Shown here: piece by piece, positions 25,925 to 36,596 of the stretch
How positions within the stretch are numbered: position 1 is the stretch's first letter
How the letters are laid out: every line of letters begins with the position of its first letter
Source: Sistotremastrum niveocremeum HHB9708
Taxonomy: Eukaryota > Basidiomycota > Agaricomycetes > Sistotremastrales > Sistotremastraceae
DNA length: 64,000 nt
Direction of reading: 5' to 3'
NCBI GenBank assembly: GCA_001630475.1
Contig: KV419396.1
Coordinates: forward strand, 248,001-312,000
Notes under the pieces: model-generated
Databases searched by the model: none
What the model saw: the letters and a program-made list of their open reading frames with translations, nothing else
What the model was told of the DNA's origin: nothing
Made by a program: the position numbers and the translations under genes

Positions 25925-27169
25925 TCACTCGTCTGGTCCGTAGCCTGCCATCGGATCAGTCATCTGACGCCCTTGATTATCTGTCGAATACGCATAGGGG
26001 TGACCAGCATTGGCAGCGGCGGCAGCACCGTATTGACGATTTTGGCCAGGGCGTGTGCCTGTCGCGCCAGTGGTAGATCCATACGAGGACTGACGCATGG
26101 CACTCTGGCGGCGTGGATCCGTAGGGGGATAGGCATGGTCAAACGTCGGGCCAGCAACGTTGAAATAGGTTGGGCCCTTCTCAGAAAGATCGGTCTCCGT
26201 GCTGGAATCGGCGACCAATTGAGGGCTACTGGGCTCGTAGGTGTTGTACACGCTGCCGTGCCCACCGCGAGTGCGACCACTAGGGGCGCCATATGTACTG
26301 AATGTTTTGTACTCGTCATTGTAGAATGTCTCATCTGCGCGGTGGCGAGCCAGTCGCCTTCGGCGCATGCAGAAAGTGAAGAGCCAGAAGCCACCGGCCG
26401 TGGCGAGAAGGCCGATCACGACGAAGACGGCAGCGACTGAGCCTGGATGTGAAAGGAAGCTGGAGAACGATAAGGCGCCGTAGAAAAAAAAAGTTGAGGA
26501 TGCGACGTACCCTGTCTTAGGCGTGCTAGAACCATCATCACTAACGGCGGTAGAGCCAGAAACGACGGCCGTGACGGTGTAGGAGTTGCTGATGCCAATC
26601 TGGGTAGGGAAAGCTTGAGAGACGCTTAGGGGCGTGACTGATCCAGGAATGTCAGAGACGGAAGCCACTGTGCTCGTAGAAGGGGCAGTAGTGGTGGCGT
26701 CTGTGACAGAGTCGGTGGTTGAGCTAGCGGAAGACGTAGCACTCGTGGATGTAGCTGTGGCATCATCTGTTGATGTCGAGGACGAAGAAGATGAAGCAGA
26801 TGACTGTGTCTGCTGGGCAGATGAGGAAGAGCTAGTTTTCGTGGAAGCCGGGGTAGTAGATGGGGGTGGGTTTGAACTGGTTGTTGGGGGGTCTGAGGTG
26901 GAAGGGGCCGTCGAAGGCGGGGGTTGGGAGCTCTCCGGGGTAGTTGTAGGCTGCTGGGCCGACGAAGAGTCCGATGTGGGAGTGCTTGAATCAGTGCTTG
27001 TCGGCGGGGTGGGCGCTACGTCGACTGGGGGCGTGACGACGGGGTCGGGCGCGGGAGAGGAGCGGGGGAGGAGAGCATGGGCGTCGACGAAAGGAGCGTT
27101 GTTGTTGATGGTTGAAAGGACTGAGAAGATAAAGAGCGTATATACAGAAAAGAGCGAGGAGGACCACAT
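25925..27169 (-). CDS. single-pass Ser/Thr-rich membrane protein, cell-wall sensor-like
   Basis: Exons 27169-26511 and 26459-25925 give 397 aa. A signal peptide (LFSVYTLFIFSVLSTINN region) is followed by about 130 residues of Ser/Thr/Pro-rich sequence, a likely O-mannosylated rod. One transmembrane helix follows (SVAAVFVVIGLLATAGGFWL) with a basic stop-transfer CMRRRRLARHR. The cytosolic tail of about 130 residues is rich in Tyr/Gly/Gln. The plan resembles Mid2/Wsc-type surface sensors, but no WSC cysteine domain exists, so the sensor role is inference. It is divergent from the MFS gene (about 490 bp between starts). Confidence 0.8.
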   Translation of the reverse strand: MWSSSLFSVYTLFIFSVLSTINNNAPFVDAHALLPRSSPAPDPVVTPPVDVAPTPPTSTDSSTPTSDSSSAQQPTTTPESSQPPPSTAPSTSDPPTTSSNPPPSTTPASTKTSSSSSAQQTQSSASSSSSSTSTDDATATSTSATSSASSTTDSVTDATTTAPSTSTVASVSDIPGSVTPLSVSQAFPTQIGISNSYTVTAVVSGSTAVSDDGSSTPKTGYVASSTFFFYGALSFSSFLSHPGSVAAVFVVIGLLATAGGFWLFTFCMRRRRLARHRADETFYNDEYKTFSTYGAPSGRTRGGHGSVYNTYEPSSPQLVADSSTETDLSEKGPTYFNVAGPTFDHAYPPTDPRRQSAMRQSSYGSTTGATGTRPGQNRQYGAAAAANAGHPYAYSTDNQGRQMTDPMAGYGPDE

Positions 27170-27657
27170 AGCAGTCGATACAGTTCAGGTACTTTGCATA
27201 AGACAAAGAGTGGGCGGAGCTTGAACTTGCCGTTGCTGCCCTCCATGTTCCCATCCAGTTTCTTCCTCTCACGAGTCGTCAGTCGCGCTCGTGACCGTTC
27301 CCGTCTTCGCCATGGCCTTCCTCAACTTTGCCCGCAATTCCCAGCTCTGCATCTCTTCTGTTCCCGCTCGCCTCTTCTTGACTCGAGCTGTTCTCCAGTT
27401 TTTCTGTTCAAAATATTGGTTCAACTTCGGAGTATGTTCTCGAGCATGGATCCATCCAAATAGGCCTAGCACCCCCGCACTGTAGCGTACTGCTTGCAAT
27501 ATATCTTTTACCCCACAAGCAAACGGCTTCACACGTACAGCGCCTCGACTGAGTGCCCCGCACGCCAGAACCCATCGGCTCGCCTTCATACTCTCACAAG
27601 AGCTTCGAGTTCTATATCTATACCAAGTATGATATTGAGCCCCACTATTGGTCTACC
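27170..27657. promoter_or_regulatory. divergent intergenic region, sensor-like gene / MFS gene
   Basis: About 490 bp lie between the two divergent start codons. I see pyrimidine-rich leaders near 27250-27320 but no nameable site and no coding exon. Confidence 0.4.
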
Positions 27658-30477
27658 ATGGCTCTTTCTCCCCTCTCTGAAAAGTCCTCTCTTCCCCGGA
27701 ATGCCTCTGACATCGAAGCGGCCAGCAAGAGCTCCGAAGATGTATTATTCTTCAATTTATTGAGCTGGTTTTGCAGAGGCTCATATATGCTATTTTTTCT
27801 AGGAGAAAGCATTGACTCGTCGTATTTTGTGGAAATTCGACTTGTGGATCTTGCCTCCCCTTGCTTTGGTACGCTTGGTTTCAAGGGTCTGACTTGCTCT
27901 GATCGTTTCCGCAGTTGTGGCTCGCAGCATTTGTTGATCGAACCAATGTTGGGCAAGTGACCTTGTATGAGACGACTGGCGCCTCTGTTGATATTTTAGA
28001 ACAGAAACGCCAGGATTGTTGGACTGCAGACAGACACGCATTTGAAGGGAAACGACTTCAACACTGCTCTCGCTGGTATATGACTTTCTCCCCTACCCCC
28101 TGCCAATCTCATCGATGTCTTTGCAGTGTTCTATGTTCCGTATGTGTATACTACTCCGTCGATCACATGTGCTCACACGCGTTCAGGTACATACTGATTG
28201 AACTGCGTATGTACACTTTCGTTAGCATATATGCGCCGTTCGCTCACTATCATTAGCTTCCAATTGGATTCTGAAGAAATTCCGACCCAACCGATGGCTT
28301 CCCTTCATCGTTGTCGTTTGGGGCATTGTGACCACTCTCACTGGTTTGGTCCAGAACTTTGGTGGACTAATCGCCGTTCGATTAGCCCTCGGTCTTTGCG
28401 AGGGTGGCATGCTGCCCGGCATGGTAAGTAATACCCTTCCTGCTCGTGGACCGCTCTCATTTTTTTCAGATCCTTTACCTGAGCACAATATACAAACGAC
28501 ATGAACTCCAACTTCGGTAAGACCTACAAGTTTCGGGTGTATATTGAGTTCTGACATGCGCAGTGTCGGAATCTTTTACGCCTCAGCTTCACTATCTGGT
28601 GCCTTCGGTGGTTTGCTCGCCTCGGCCATCGTCAAACTGGACGGACACGCCGGCCTTGCCGGATGGCGATGGATCTTCATTCTGGAGGGCATTGCATCCG
28701 TGCTCATAGGTGTTCTTGCCGCTGTAATGTTACCCCAAAGCCTGGCAACGGCCAAATTCCTCACCCCAGAGGAGCGACAGTTTGCCTGTGAGTCTTCTCA
28801 AAATGACACCGGCTGATTCCTCATCCGATCTATAGGCGATCGATTCCAGTCCGAGAATAAAAACACGTACCAGGCAGCTGCGACCCCCGCCACAGCACAT
28901 ATTGTCCGGACGGATTCGAAGGCGGAGATCGAGACTTCGTCACAGACGCCCTCAGATGCTGTGTTAGTCCCTCAGGAAGAAGAAGCTTTCGAATGGAGAG
29001 AAGTCATCCGAGGTATGCGATCGGCCATACGTGTAGCTTGAGGTTCGACTGCTGACACCATATTTGTAGGACTTTTGGAAATTCAAGTTTGGATTACCGG
29101 ATTTGCATATCTTGGCTTGATCGTCTCTCTCTACTCCTTTTCCTTGTTCTTGTGAGTCCTTACTTTCCCCCTTATTCATGAGATTGTTCACATGTCTGCA
29201 GGCCTACCATCGTCTCAGGTTTAGGCTTCTCGGGTGAAAGAGCTCAGCTGCATACCGGTGCGTATTTTTGCCTGTTATCATGCTTCGACGTCCTCACCGT
29301 TGTCTAGTCCCGCCCTACGTTCCGGCTACAGTGCTGACGATAGTCGTGGCATTCTTGTCCGATAGGCTGAAATGGCGCGGACCCTTCATTCTCATTTGCA
29401 TGCCTTTGTGAGCAGCTCGCATTCGAGATCGGTTGAATGCTAAAATGACCTACAGGACCATTGCCGGATATATTCTTATTATTGTGGCCAAGACAAATAC
29501 AGCCCGATATGTTGCTACTTTCTTGATTGCTGCGGGCGTATATCCAAGGTCAGCCTTCTTTTCGCATTACTTGTCTCAAAGCTAAGCAACCGAATTTAGC
29601 GGTAAGTTCCATGCATTCTTCCGGCGTATCATGTACCGATTCTTGCAGCCCCGTGCATTTTATCCATCTTGCCAAACAATACGTGAGTCGAAGCATTTGG
29701 TCCGGCCCATGGAATTTCACTTTTTATTTCTTTCAGGGCGGGTCATTACAAGAAGGTGATTTGACAGGCCTTCTTCCGATAAGTTAGCTCATTTTCTGCT
29801 CATTGTAACAGGCTACCACGGTACGTAGACCGTAACTTTTTGATACGTGTTTCCAACATGCGACTCCTCAGACTGCATTGCAATTGGCTCTAGCAAACAC
29901 AGGAGGGTTCATCGGTGAGGCTCGCTGTAGCGTTGATCTGCCCAAGTTGACACTGACGCATCCTTCTGTAGCAACTTTCGCCTATACTGCAGGTATTGTC
30001 TGGCTTGATCTCGTATTGAAGGAACGATGCACATCTCGGGAATAGATCAAGCTCCTCGTTACATCAAAGGGCATTCCATTGCCCTCTCTTTCGTTACCTT
30101 GGCCTGGATCTTGACTGCTTGCAATGTGTAAGCGGCCAACCTTTCGATGACGTAGCAATCGTCCTCAACCTACCGATAGAATCTATTGCAAATGGGAAAA
30201 CAAGGCTCGAAGTGAAGGCAGACGACAGGGCAATATTGACAAGTATCAAGAATTGTGGGACACTGGAAAGACTAGAGCTCCGATAGGTCAGTATATCACC
30301 TTGTCCCAGCGCTCCCTGGGCAAGGTCTCTGCCGTCCGTAAATGCGTTCGCGGTTTTTCTGCCACTTTCTGGACGCTCCTTTTAAGGAATATGAGTGCGT
30401 CATTGCTTACCTTCTTCCCCGCGTTTGGTATCAGTGTCCGGGGTCTTTTCCCACGATATCGGACATTTGTCAGATGA
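27658..30477 (+). CDS. MFS transporter, anion:cation symporter (allantoate/nicotinate/pantothenate permease) family
   Basis: A gene of a dozen or more small exons. The start MALSPLSEKSSLPRNASDIE leads through an intron ending at 27801 into EKALTRRILWKFDLWILPPL. Next come LWLAAFVDRTNVG, GLQTDTHLKGNDFNTALA, IVVVWGIVTTLTGLVQNFGG with LALGLCEGGMLPGM, FYASASLSGAFGGLLAS with GLAGWRWIFILEGIASVLIG, then EWREVIRGLLEIQVWITGFA and further helices to about 30130. D-R-T-N-V-G and R-L-x-L-G-x-x-E-G are marks of the Dal5/Tna1/Fen2 family of carboxylate permeases. The substrate cannot be read off. The C-terminal end is uncertain: the frame after KTRAPIG runs to a stop at 30477 without the usual closing motif, so an unseen last intron or a degraded tail is possible. 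Confidence 0.85.
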
Positions 30478-30636
30478 TATTACTCTTCCGTCGATATCGG
30501 CTTTACCGTCTGCTCCTTCTCCCTCTAGCTCAACGTTTTGTGATATCGTTCGGACGGGTGTATCATAACGCTGTGATTGAAGGTGACTATTGGACGTTCA
30601 TATTACGTCTCTGTACACGTTTACGAATAAAAAAAT

Positions 30637-30976
30637 CTACAAGAACGTCGAAGGCTCCGCCGCCCCGCACATGTCGACGTACTGCGAAAGACTTCCGTAC
30701 GCTGCTCGCGCGGTGAGCTTGATGTCTTTAGTTCCGTCTGTCATGATCCACATTGACGTTGAAAAAACGATTTGGTACCATCTGAGGATATCTTCAACGT
30801 CAGGACATTCTGCAGGTTGGACAGACTCACTTTTCGAAACAGTCCATGTTGCATCTGTGTGGTTCGGGGATGTTATGCACCCTGACGATGTCGTCGTCGT
30901 GATTGGTGGACAACGTCTTCATGGCGAGGATCTCGCCTTCAAATTTGAATCTCCGGCCGCCCACGAAAGGTCCGCC
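30637..30976 (-). CDS. unknown gene piece abutting the TIR element
   Basis: Two minus-strand exons (30976-30831 and 30781-30637) with a GT-AG intron give a protein-like C-terminal piece: GGPFVGGRRFKFEGEILAMK, then NHDDDIVRVHNIPEPHRCNM, DCFEKWYQIVFSTSMWIMTD and AYGSLSQYVDMCGAAEPSTF before the stop. No family is recognised. The upstream end coincides with the left terminus of the 2.3-kb inverted-repeat element. On the element's far side a minus-strand open stretch (SWQLDDIEAVLVESSI) could be more of the same gene, but the frames do not meet cleanly. It may therefore be a host gene broken by the insertion, or a chance frame. Confidence 0.4.
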
Positions 30977-30995
30977 TAAGGCATCCAACGAATAT
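30977..30995 (+). repeat. left terminal inverted repeat
   Basis: Nineteen bases, TAAGGCATCCAACGAATAT including the TA duplication; exact reverse complement of 33265-33283. Confidence 0.85.
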
Positions 30996-31227
30996 AGCGA
31001 AAAAGAATACATTCGCGAGTATATTCGCGCGAGTACTCGCCCGGGATCTTCCGGCGAGTACTGAGTTATGGGATTTCATTTTTCCGTGAGTACGGGTATT
31101 AACCGCGAGTACTCACGAGTATCCGGCTAACACTCGTGGCTTAATTATTATTTTTATTATTTAATTTAATTTAATTTTTATTTTTATTTTTTAAATAATA
31201 TATTATTTACTATAATAATATTTTCAT

Positions 31228-31321
31228 CAGCCAGCATTGAGAATCGAACTCGCGACCACAAAATTGTCGCGAGCGCCCAGCATGCCACGAGTAAGCACGC
31301 TGAGCTAGATAGTCGAGTTGG
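31228..31321 (-). other. tRNA-like sequence (box A/box B), degenerate
   Basis: On the minus strand a box A (CTAGCTCAGCGTGC) lies about 45 bases before a box B (GAGTTCGATTCTC), the internal Pol III promoter spacing of a tRNA. The T stem and acceptor stem do not pair properly, so a working tRNA is unlikely. It may be a SINE-type head or a tRNA relic carried inside the inverted-repeat element. Confidence 0.45.
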
Positions 31322-31734
31322 AAGTTTAGTTCCTTTGGGAATATAGTCAATTTTCTATGCTAAAGACTTACGATAATAATCCAAATGCTTACCTCAGCTG
31401 CTGTACTCGCTCATCCGCGTCGTACCCTCCATACTCGCCGCCATCGCTCTCGTCTCCTCATCGCCCTCCGACGTCGACTACACGTTATCTCAATTTCTAT
31501 CGCTGTCAGTCTAACGCGTCACCCCTCCAACACACCTCTCGCCCTCGCTTTCCTAACAAACTCGCTGGCAAGCCGCGTCATCCAAGTCCCATCAGCCAGT
31601 ACTCGCCGACACGAAGAACTGATACGACTCACCGCCGACTCCCTCAACCTCATTACTCCTCCACCATTCCTTCCAACCGTCCCACATCGTTATTCCCAGC
31701 CCTCCATGAAGTCAAGATTGCACAAACGAGAATC

Positions 31735-32230
31735 GTGTCAGCGTCGTAAGTGCTCTTTTGTTTCGATTGTACCATGTGGCTTACCTCGATTATTTTCAGA
31801 CCACGTTCATCGGTGTTGAGGGATCAAAGCTAGAGTTGTAGAGGGAGATAGGACTTGTTTAGGGTGGCTCAGAGTTCAATGTCAGGTGCGTCAGTCAACT
31901 CAATCGGTTTCGTATTCTCGGTAACTTATCTACTTTACATTCTTCAAGCTCATCCATCATCCACCCCTCCCATTCCTCAAACGACATCTCACACCATCTA
32001 TCAATTCATCGTCATCGCCCTCATTCCCATCGCCTTCGCCATCTTCGCGGCCCTCGCCCGTGTGCTTAGTCGTGTCCGTCGACGTAAGTACTCTTTCGAA
32101 ATGTTCGGATCGCATAATGTAGCTTACCCTGATTCTTTTCAGACTGCGTTCATTGGCATTGAGTGATGAGACTGGGTGTTGGAGATGGAGATGGGGCATG
32201 GGCATCTGTGTGTAAAATTACCGGTACGTC
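31735..32230 (+). repeat. tandem intron-like units inside the TIR element
   Basis: A block beginning CGTCGTAAGTGCTC at 31737 and running through a TTTTCAG acceptor to ACCACGTTCATCGGTGTTGA recurs diverged about 345 bp later (GACGTAAGTACTC at 32079; ACTGCGTTCATTGGCATTGA). Each is followed by a second donor (GTGCGTCAGTCAAC near 31885; GTACGTCACTTAAG near 32223). A third, weaker echo starts near 32544. Coding sense between the signals is poor. Confidence 0.55.
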
Positions 32231-32865
32231 ACTTAAGTCTATTGATCGCATCTTCATTGCTAACTATGTACGACTTCAGTCACTTCACGTTCCTTCGACA
32301 TCACGACGTCGTGCTTCGTCCACCCATCCATCTTCGAACGACCTCCGCCATCTCTCAACTACCTCCCCCGTCACTTCCCTCGTTCGCCGTCTTCGTCGTG
32401 CGTCACCGCGGCAACTCTACGCACAATCGTGCCCTCGACACAACGATATCTGCATCATCACTCAAGAACCGGAAGCGCGAAGGTGAAGAGTGCGATTGGG
32501 GTATTTGTGAGATGATTTGAGAGGTGAGACTGATGCATGAATGGTGCGTATTTCTGCCATATCGTGTCTCAACATATACTGATGTAATCTCTTGTCTTTC
32601 GTGTCTCCTTCCACCCGTCCTCTCATCTCATCTCCTCTCACTCTCGCCCTCCGCCGTTCCTGCCTGCTCCTCCCTCATCGCCGTCGCCATCAACACTTGC
32701 CCACCAACTGCCGACTCCGCCACCGCCACCGCCACCGCCACCAGCCTCTCGCCGCCGCCGCTCCTTAGGAAGAAGAGAGTGATCAAGAAAATGAAGAGAG
32801 TGAGCAAGAAGAAGAAGAACAAGACCAGGTGTCTGGTTCTGAGCGCGTGAAGTGTGATCACCAGT

Positions 32866-33255
32866 GCTCGAGTCCTGTTTGGGCTCGAGTACAACAAGTG
32901 AACACTTGAGTCCTGTCTGGGCTTGAGTACCACATGTGTGAACAGCAAGTAAAGTGAGAAGAGCAAGTAGAGTGTGAACCGCAAGTACAAGTACTCGAGT
33001 CTCACAAGTCGACTCGAGTATGCAAAAATATGAGTACTCGAGTCTTGCAAACAGACTCGAGTACCCATGAACACAAGTACTCGAGTGCTGCGAAGACACT
33101 CGAGTACGAATACTCTTAAATACTCGTGTGATCTCGAGTACTCGCGAATATACACGCGAGTACTCGAGTGTTTTCTCAAAAAATTTCTCAAAAAATTTCG
33201 GATGCGAGACCTTCGGCCTCGCATCACGAGTACTCACCAACGAGTACTCGAGTAT
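32866..33255. repeat. right subterminal palindromic array (ACTCGAGT/GAGTACTC)
   Basis: About a dozen copies of overlapping palindromes ACTCGAGT and CGAGTACTCG with variable 10-25 bp spacing. A hairpin at 33201-33225 (GATGCGAGACC/GGCCTCGCATC, one mismatch) and a doubled TTTCTCAAAAAA are embedded. A shorter array of the same motif lies at the left end (31010-31130). Confidence 0.75.
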
Positions 33256-33264
33256 GGCGAGTCC

Positions 33265-33283
33265 ATATTCGTTGGATGCCTTA
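33265..33283 (-). repeat. right terminal inverted repeat
   Basis: Exact reverse complement of the left terminal repeat at 30977-30995, with the TA duplication at 33282-33283. Confidence 0.85.
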
Positions 33284-33956
33284 ATACTGGACTCTACCAA
33301 AACCGCTTCTATATCATCCAACTGCCAAGACACTTCATCGGAAATTTATTCGCTGTCGACTATCGCTGCCAGAGAACGAACGTTTCACCCACGCTTGAAG
33401 TGCGCGGCTGCGAAGTTATCCAGCTAGATGCTTCCATGATGATAAAGGTTTCTAGTGACACTTCCACTCCTCTGACTTATTCGCCTTGATCTGTTGCATC
33501 TATACAATAGTATACACGCCTACAGTCTATCACACCGAAGCACAGATGAAAAATCCGGACCACCCAATGTGCACTTCTTGGAGGCAAGAGAGTCGATGGC
33601 ATGGATGCAGATCCTGGGTATGAGTCTACAGTATTGACCGTTGATGTAGGCTGAGCCTTGATTACCATCTCGACTATCGTCACCAGCATTCGTCTACGCA
33701 CTTGCGGACTACACGATCGAGCGTCTGTGCTAAGAAGTGTCGCAGATACAAATACAACTACCCTGCTCCGGGTCCTTATCGCATTCGAGTCGGGGAGGCC
33801 GGAATTTCCCGACTCGGGCATTATAGAGTCTCGGCTGATAAACGTTTACCGAGCATCGTCATGCGTATTACGTAAGTAGTGCGAACATGTCTTCGTCACC
33901 TGCACCGCATCGTCAAGCGAACGTCTTCTCGTCGACAGCTATCCCTAGGCCTCTAC
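33284..33956. other. gap between TIR element and Helitron helicase; holds a strong hairpin
   Basis: No convincing gene. At 33787-33815 an 8-bp perfect stem (GAGTCGGG/CCCGACTC) with a 13-nt loop stands downstream of the Helitron coding strand, where a Helitron 3' hairpin would be expected. The CTAG-type terminus that should follow it is not seen at the right distance, so the element's 3' end is not fixed. Confidence 0.4.
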
Positions 33957-36595
33957 CTACGACAGATTTCCACTGATGGCTGACCACCAGGTCTTTGTAC
34001 GCTCGTTCAAGGCTGATAACCTGGCATCCTCTCTGAGCAACTCCTCATCGTGGGGCTTAAGGAACATATTATCATCGAAGTCTCGAAGTAACCGTATAGT
34101 GTCTCTCCCGGCGCTTCGTGATAAGGCAACGTACAGGTTGAAAAGACTTAGACCACGTCCGGAGCTTGGTGGCTTAATATCCACAATTACCCTCGGTATC
34201 GTCTGTCCCAGCGACCTGTAGTCTGTGAAAGCGTACGCTGCGGTTATGGGAAACTGCCTCCGGGTTACGGTCAGTGGTCGGGGAAGGTTGTCGATACCCC
34301 GAATGATGATACCGTACGTTCTCTTTACGGGTATGATCGGGACGACACCTTCGTCCAAGCCTGGAAGTCTGCTGATCCGTGTTTTATCCAGTCTAACCAG
34401 CACGCATAGCGGCAGGTTCTGGAGTTCGACACGCCCGTTGCCGGTTGGAATAGGTTCGTTTGCGTGGAGTGTAATACCTACAACCACACCTCGTGCCCCA
34501 TTTGCAATGTCGAGGTCTGTGTCGACGTTCAGTGTCACCATCACCTTCATTCCGATAGCTAATTCAATCGATTCGCTTAGGTTTCTTCCTTCCGCTTCCT
34601 TTGCTTTCCTCCGTTTCCCTTGCGAAAGGCAGGCACATTTTTCTTGTATGGTCAGCTCTCGTCCGTCGATGCGATCTTCGGCAGCACATATAAGCACCGG
34701 CTGGCCAGTACGAGCTGCGAACGAGGCTACCTTGGCCGCATTCCACTTATTGCGAACGACGTGTCTGGGTGTAACAAGGAACGCATCGCTCCATGGTGGT
34801 ACTGTAAAGTCGATCTCTCTATTTTTCTCGTCGAGGATTATTGTTCTGAGCATGTCGAGATCAGCCTGAGTCGTTCGGCCGTAACGCAGATTGCGCAGGA
34901 AATGTAGCCACACGTGATCGGTTACTCGGACTTGTTCTGTCAGGATGACTACGTGCTCGAACCGTTCGTAGAACGACCGACCCATCACGTCGTCCGATAG
35001 CTTGTCGACTCTGCCTTCCGTCGACGACATCCTATAGTAAAGTGGCGAGGTTGCTCTTTGTACAACGGGAGGAAACTGATGGAAGTCACCGCAGATGATA
35101 ACGTTCAACCCTCCAAAGATACCGTCGGATTCGTATCCCAGGGGCATTCCTGCCCCTATATTGCGGGACAATTGTGAGAGGAAAGACTTAGATATCATGG
35201 AAACCTCGTCTATTATGAGGTATCGCTTCCCTCTCCAGTACGCTTCGAGCTTTCGTCGAGTCGCGGGTCCAGGCTCTTTGTAATTTTGGGGGATCATCCC
35301 GATGGAATGGGTTGTTTTACCATCGATTAACGAGGCCGCAATCCCGGTGAAGGCCGATTTCACCAGTAAGTTGCTGGCCCCTCTTGTCCGGAAAAATTCC
35401 GTGATTGTCTGGATGACTTTCGATTTACCAGTCCCCCCTTCGCCCTGAATCTGCATGAGGAGCTGCGGTACGTCCCTGCGAGCGAGATGCTGTGTAAGGT
35501 GCCACGACACGATGTCGAACGCGCGTTTTTGGTCTTCACGGAGCATAGACACGTCCATGCTGGGAAGAGACTCCTCGATGATCTCACTGGAGCGAAGGTG
35601 TACCGAAGGCGGAGGAACGTGGACATTGACAGAGAATGCGACAACGTCGGTGTCTGACGTGGGTGTTTGCAAAGTCGGGTCTACAGTAGGTTCTCTAAGG
35701 TTGGCTCCCGCTTGTCGTAGGATCCTTTGCCATTGATTCAGACGATTCACGTCATCGTTGGCTGCAGGCATGGCGTGCGAGAAGATAGTCTCAGTCTGAA
35801 CGTCGCTGAATAGACCCATCAACTTGCCCTTCTCTACGGCTAGACTGCCCTCCGGATTTTCGCGTTTCTTTAACTCGGCGACTAGGTTCTTGTAAGATTC
35901 CTGCGTAAATGATTGTGGTCCATTCATGACATCCAGACTCTCGACCGTATGAGACGGTCTGTCCCCATAGCTCGTCCCCAATGCTGCATCATTCGCCGAC
36001 TCCTCAAGCGCATCCTGCTCTTCCCGTTCCCGTTCTAACTGTACGGCAGCCGAACACTGATGGAAGTACTGAATGTTCGATACCAACGCCCTGATACGAT
36101 CAGATGCATCTTCCATGAAATTATCAAATGCTGATCTCCATGTCGCGTGACCCGATCGCAGATCAGATAACTGACGCCAAGGCTTCAAGAGCATTAACAT
36201 TGTCGCCGAATAATACTCAGCGACGTCTGGATCGTCCGACCTTGCAAAGCCAACCCCAATGATGTTAGGTAGCGTGTTGTGATCCTTAGAACGGAATATT
36301 CGCTGACGCCGTCCGAAACAGGGATGAGTTTCTTGATATGGTACACGCACGTGGCGCGGACGGCCTCTGGTCTCGGTTCTATGGCTCACGCTCTGAGACT
36401 GCGCATCCGACTCGCTGGTAATATCTTTGGTTTCGTACGTGTCGACGAAAAACTGGAGTACGTTGAATTCTTCCAGTCGTACCCCACGCTTTATATAATC
36501 CTCGAACTGAGATCGTGGTATCACTTGATCATCGTTCGACACTTCAAGGGTCAGTACTTCGTATTCGTCGATCTGTTATGCATCTTCAGCTTTCA
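33957..36595 (-). CDS. Helitron Pif1-like helicase region
   Basis: An open stretch of over 860 codons entered through a GT-AG intron (36596-36548 region; spliced start IDEYEVLTLEVSNDDQ). Superfamily-1B helicase motifs are complete: Walker A GEGGTGKSKVIQT, DExQ-like YLIIDEVSMIS, motif III GDFHQFPPVVQ, later KVMVTLNVDTDLDIANGARG and the C-terminal LFNLYVALSRSAGRDTI. This is the Pif1/RecD2-type helicase that unwinds DNA in rolling-circle transposition. Open throughout, with no decay signs, hence probably young. Confidence 0.93.
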
Positions 36596-36596
36596 T

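Larger units (their letters stand above)
30977..33283. mobile_element. 2.3-kb terminal-inverted-repeat element, non-autonomous, TA target duplication
   Basis: The ends at 30977-30995 and 33265-33283 are exact reverse complements over 19 bases (TAAGGCATCCAACGAATAT). Read as a TA duplication, the inverted repeats are 17 bp starting AGGCATCC. Both subterminal zones are packed with palindromic GAGTACTC/ACTCGAGT units (left about 31010-31130, right about 32866-33255), the kind of array transposases bind. Inside there is an AT-rich strip (31140-31220), a tRNA-like box A/B pair, and three or four repeated intron-like units, but no transposase. The TA duplication suggests mobilisation by a Tc1/mariner-type or similar enzyme in trans; the exact class is not settled. 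Confidence 0.75.

Noticed and set aside
31228-31321. Functional tRNA gene
   Set aside because: The internal promoter boxes are there, but acceptor and T stems do not pair and no anticodon can be placed.
32866-33255. CRISPR-like or satellite array
   Set aside because: The repeats are short palindromes with irregular spacing at an element end in a fungal genome, which fits subterminal transposase-binding motifs.
30977-33283. PIF/Harbinger assignment from TAA/TTA beside the ends
   Set aside because: TAA on the left and TTA on the right are reverse complements, not a direct duplication; only TA is duplicated.
32628-33333. Two long minus-strand open frames of about 200 and 230 codons
   Set aside because: They run through the palindromic array and trinucleotide-rich sequence; the Leu/Arg/Tyr-rich translations follow the repeat, not a protein family.
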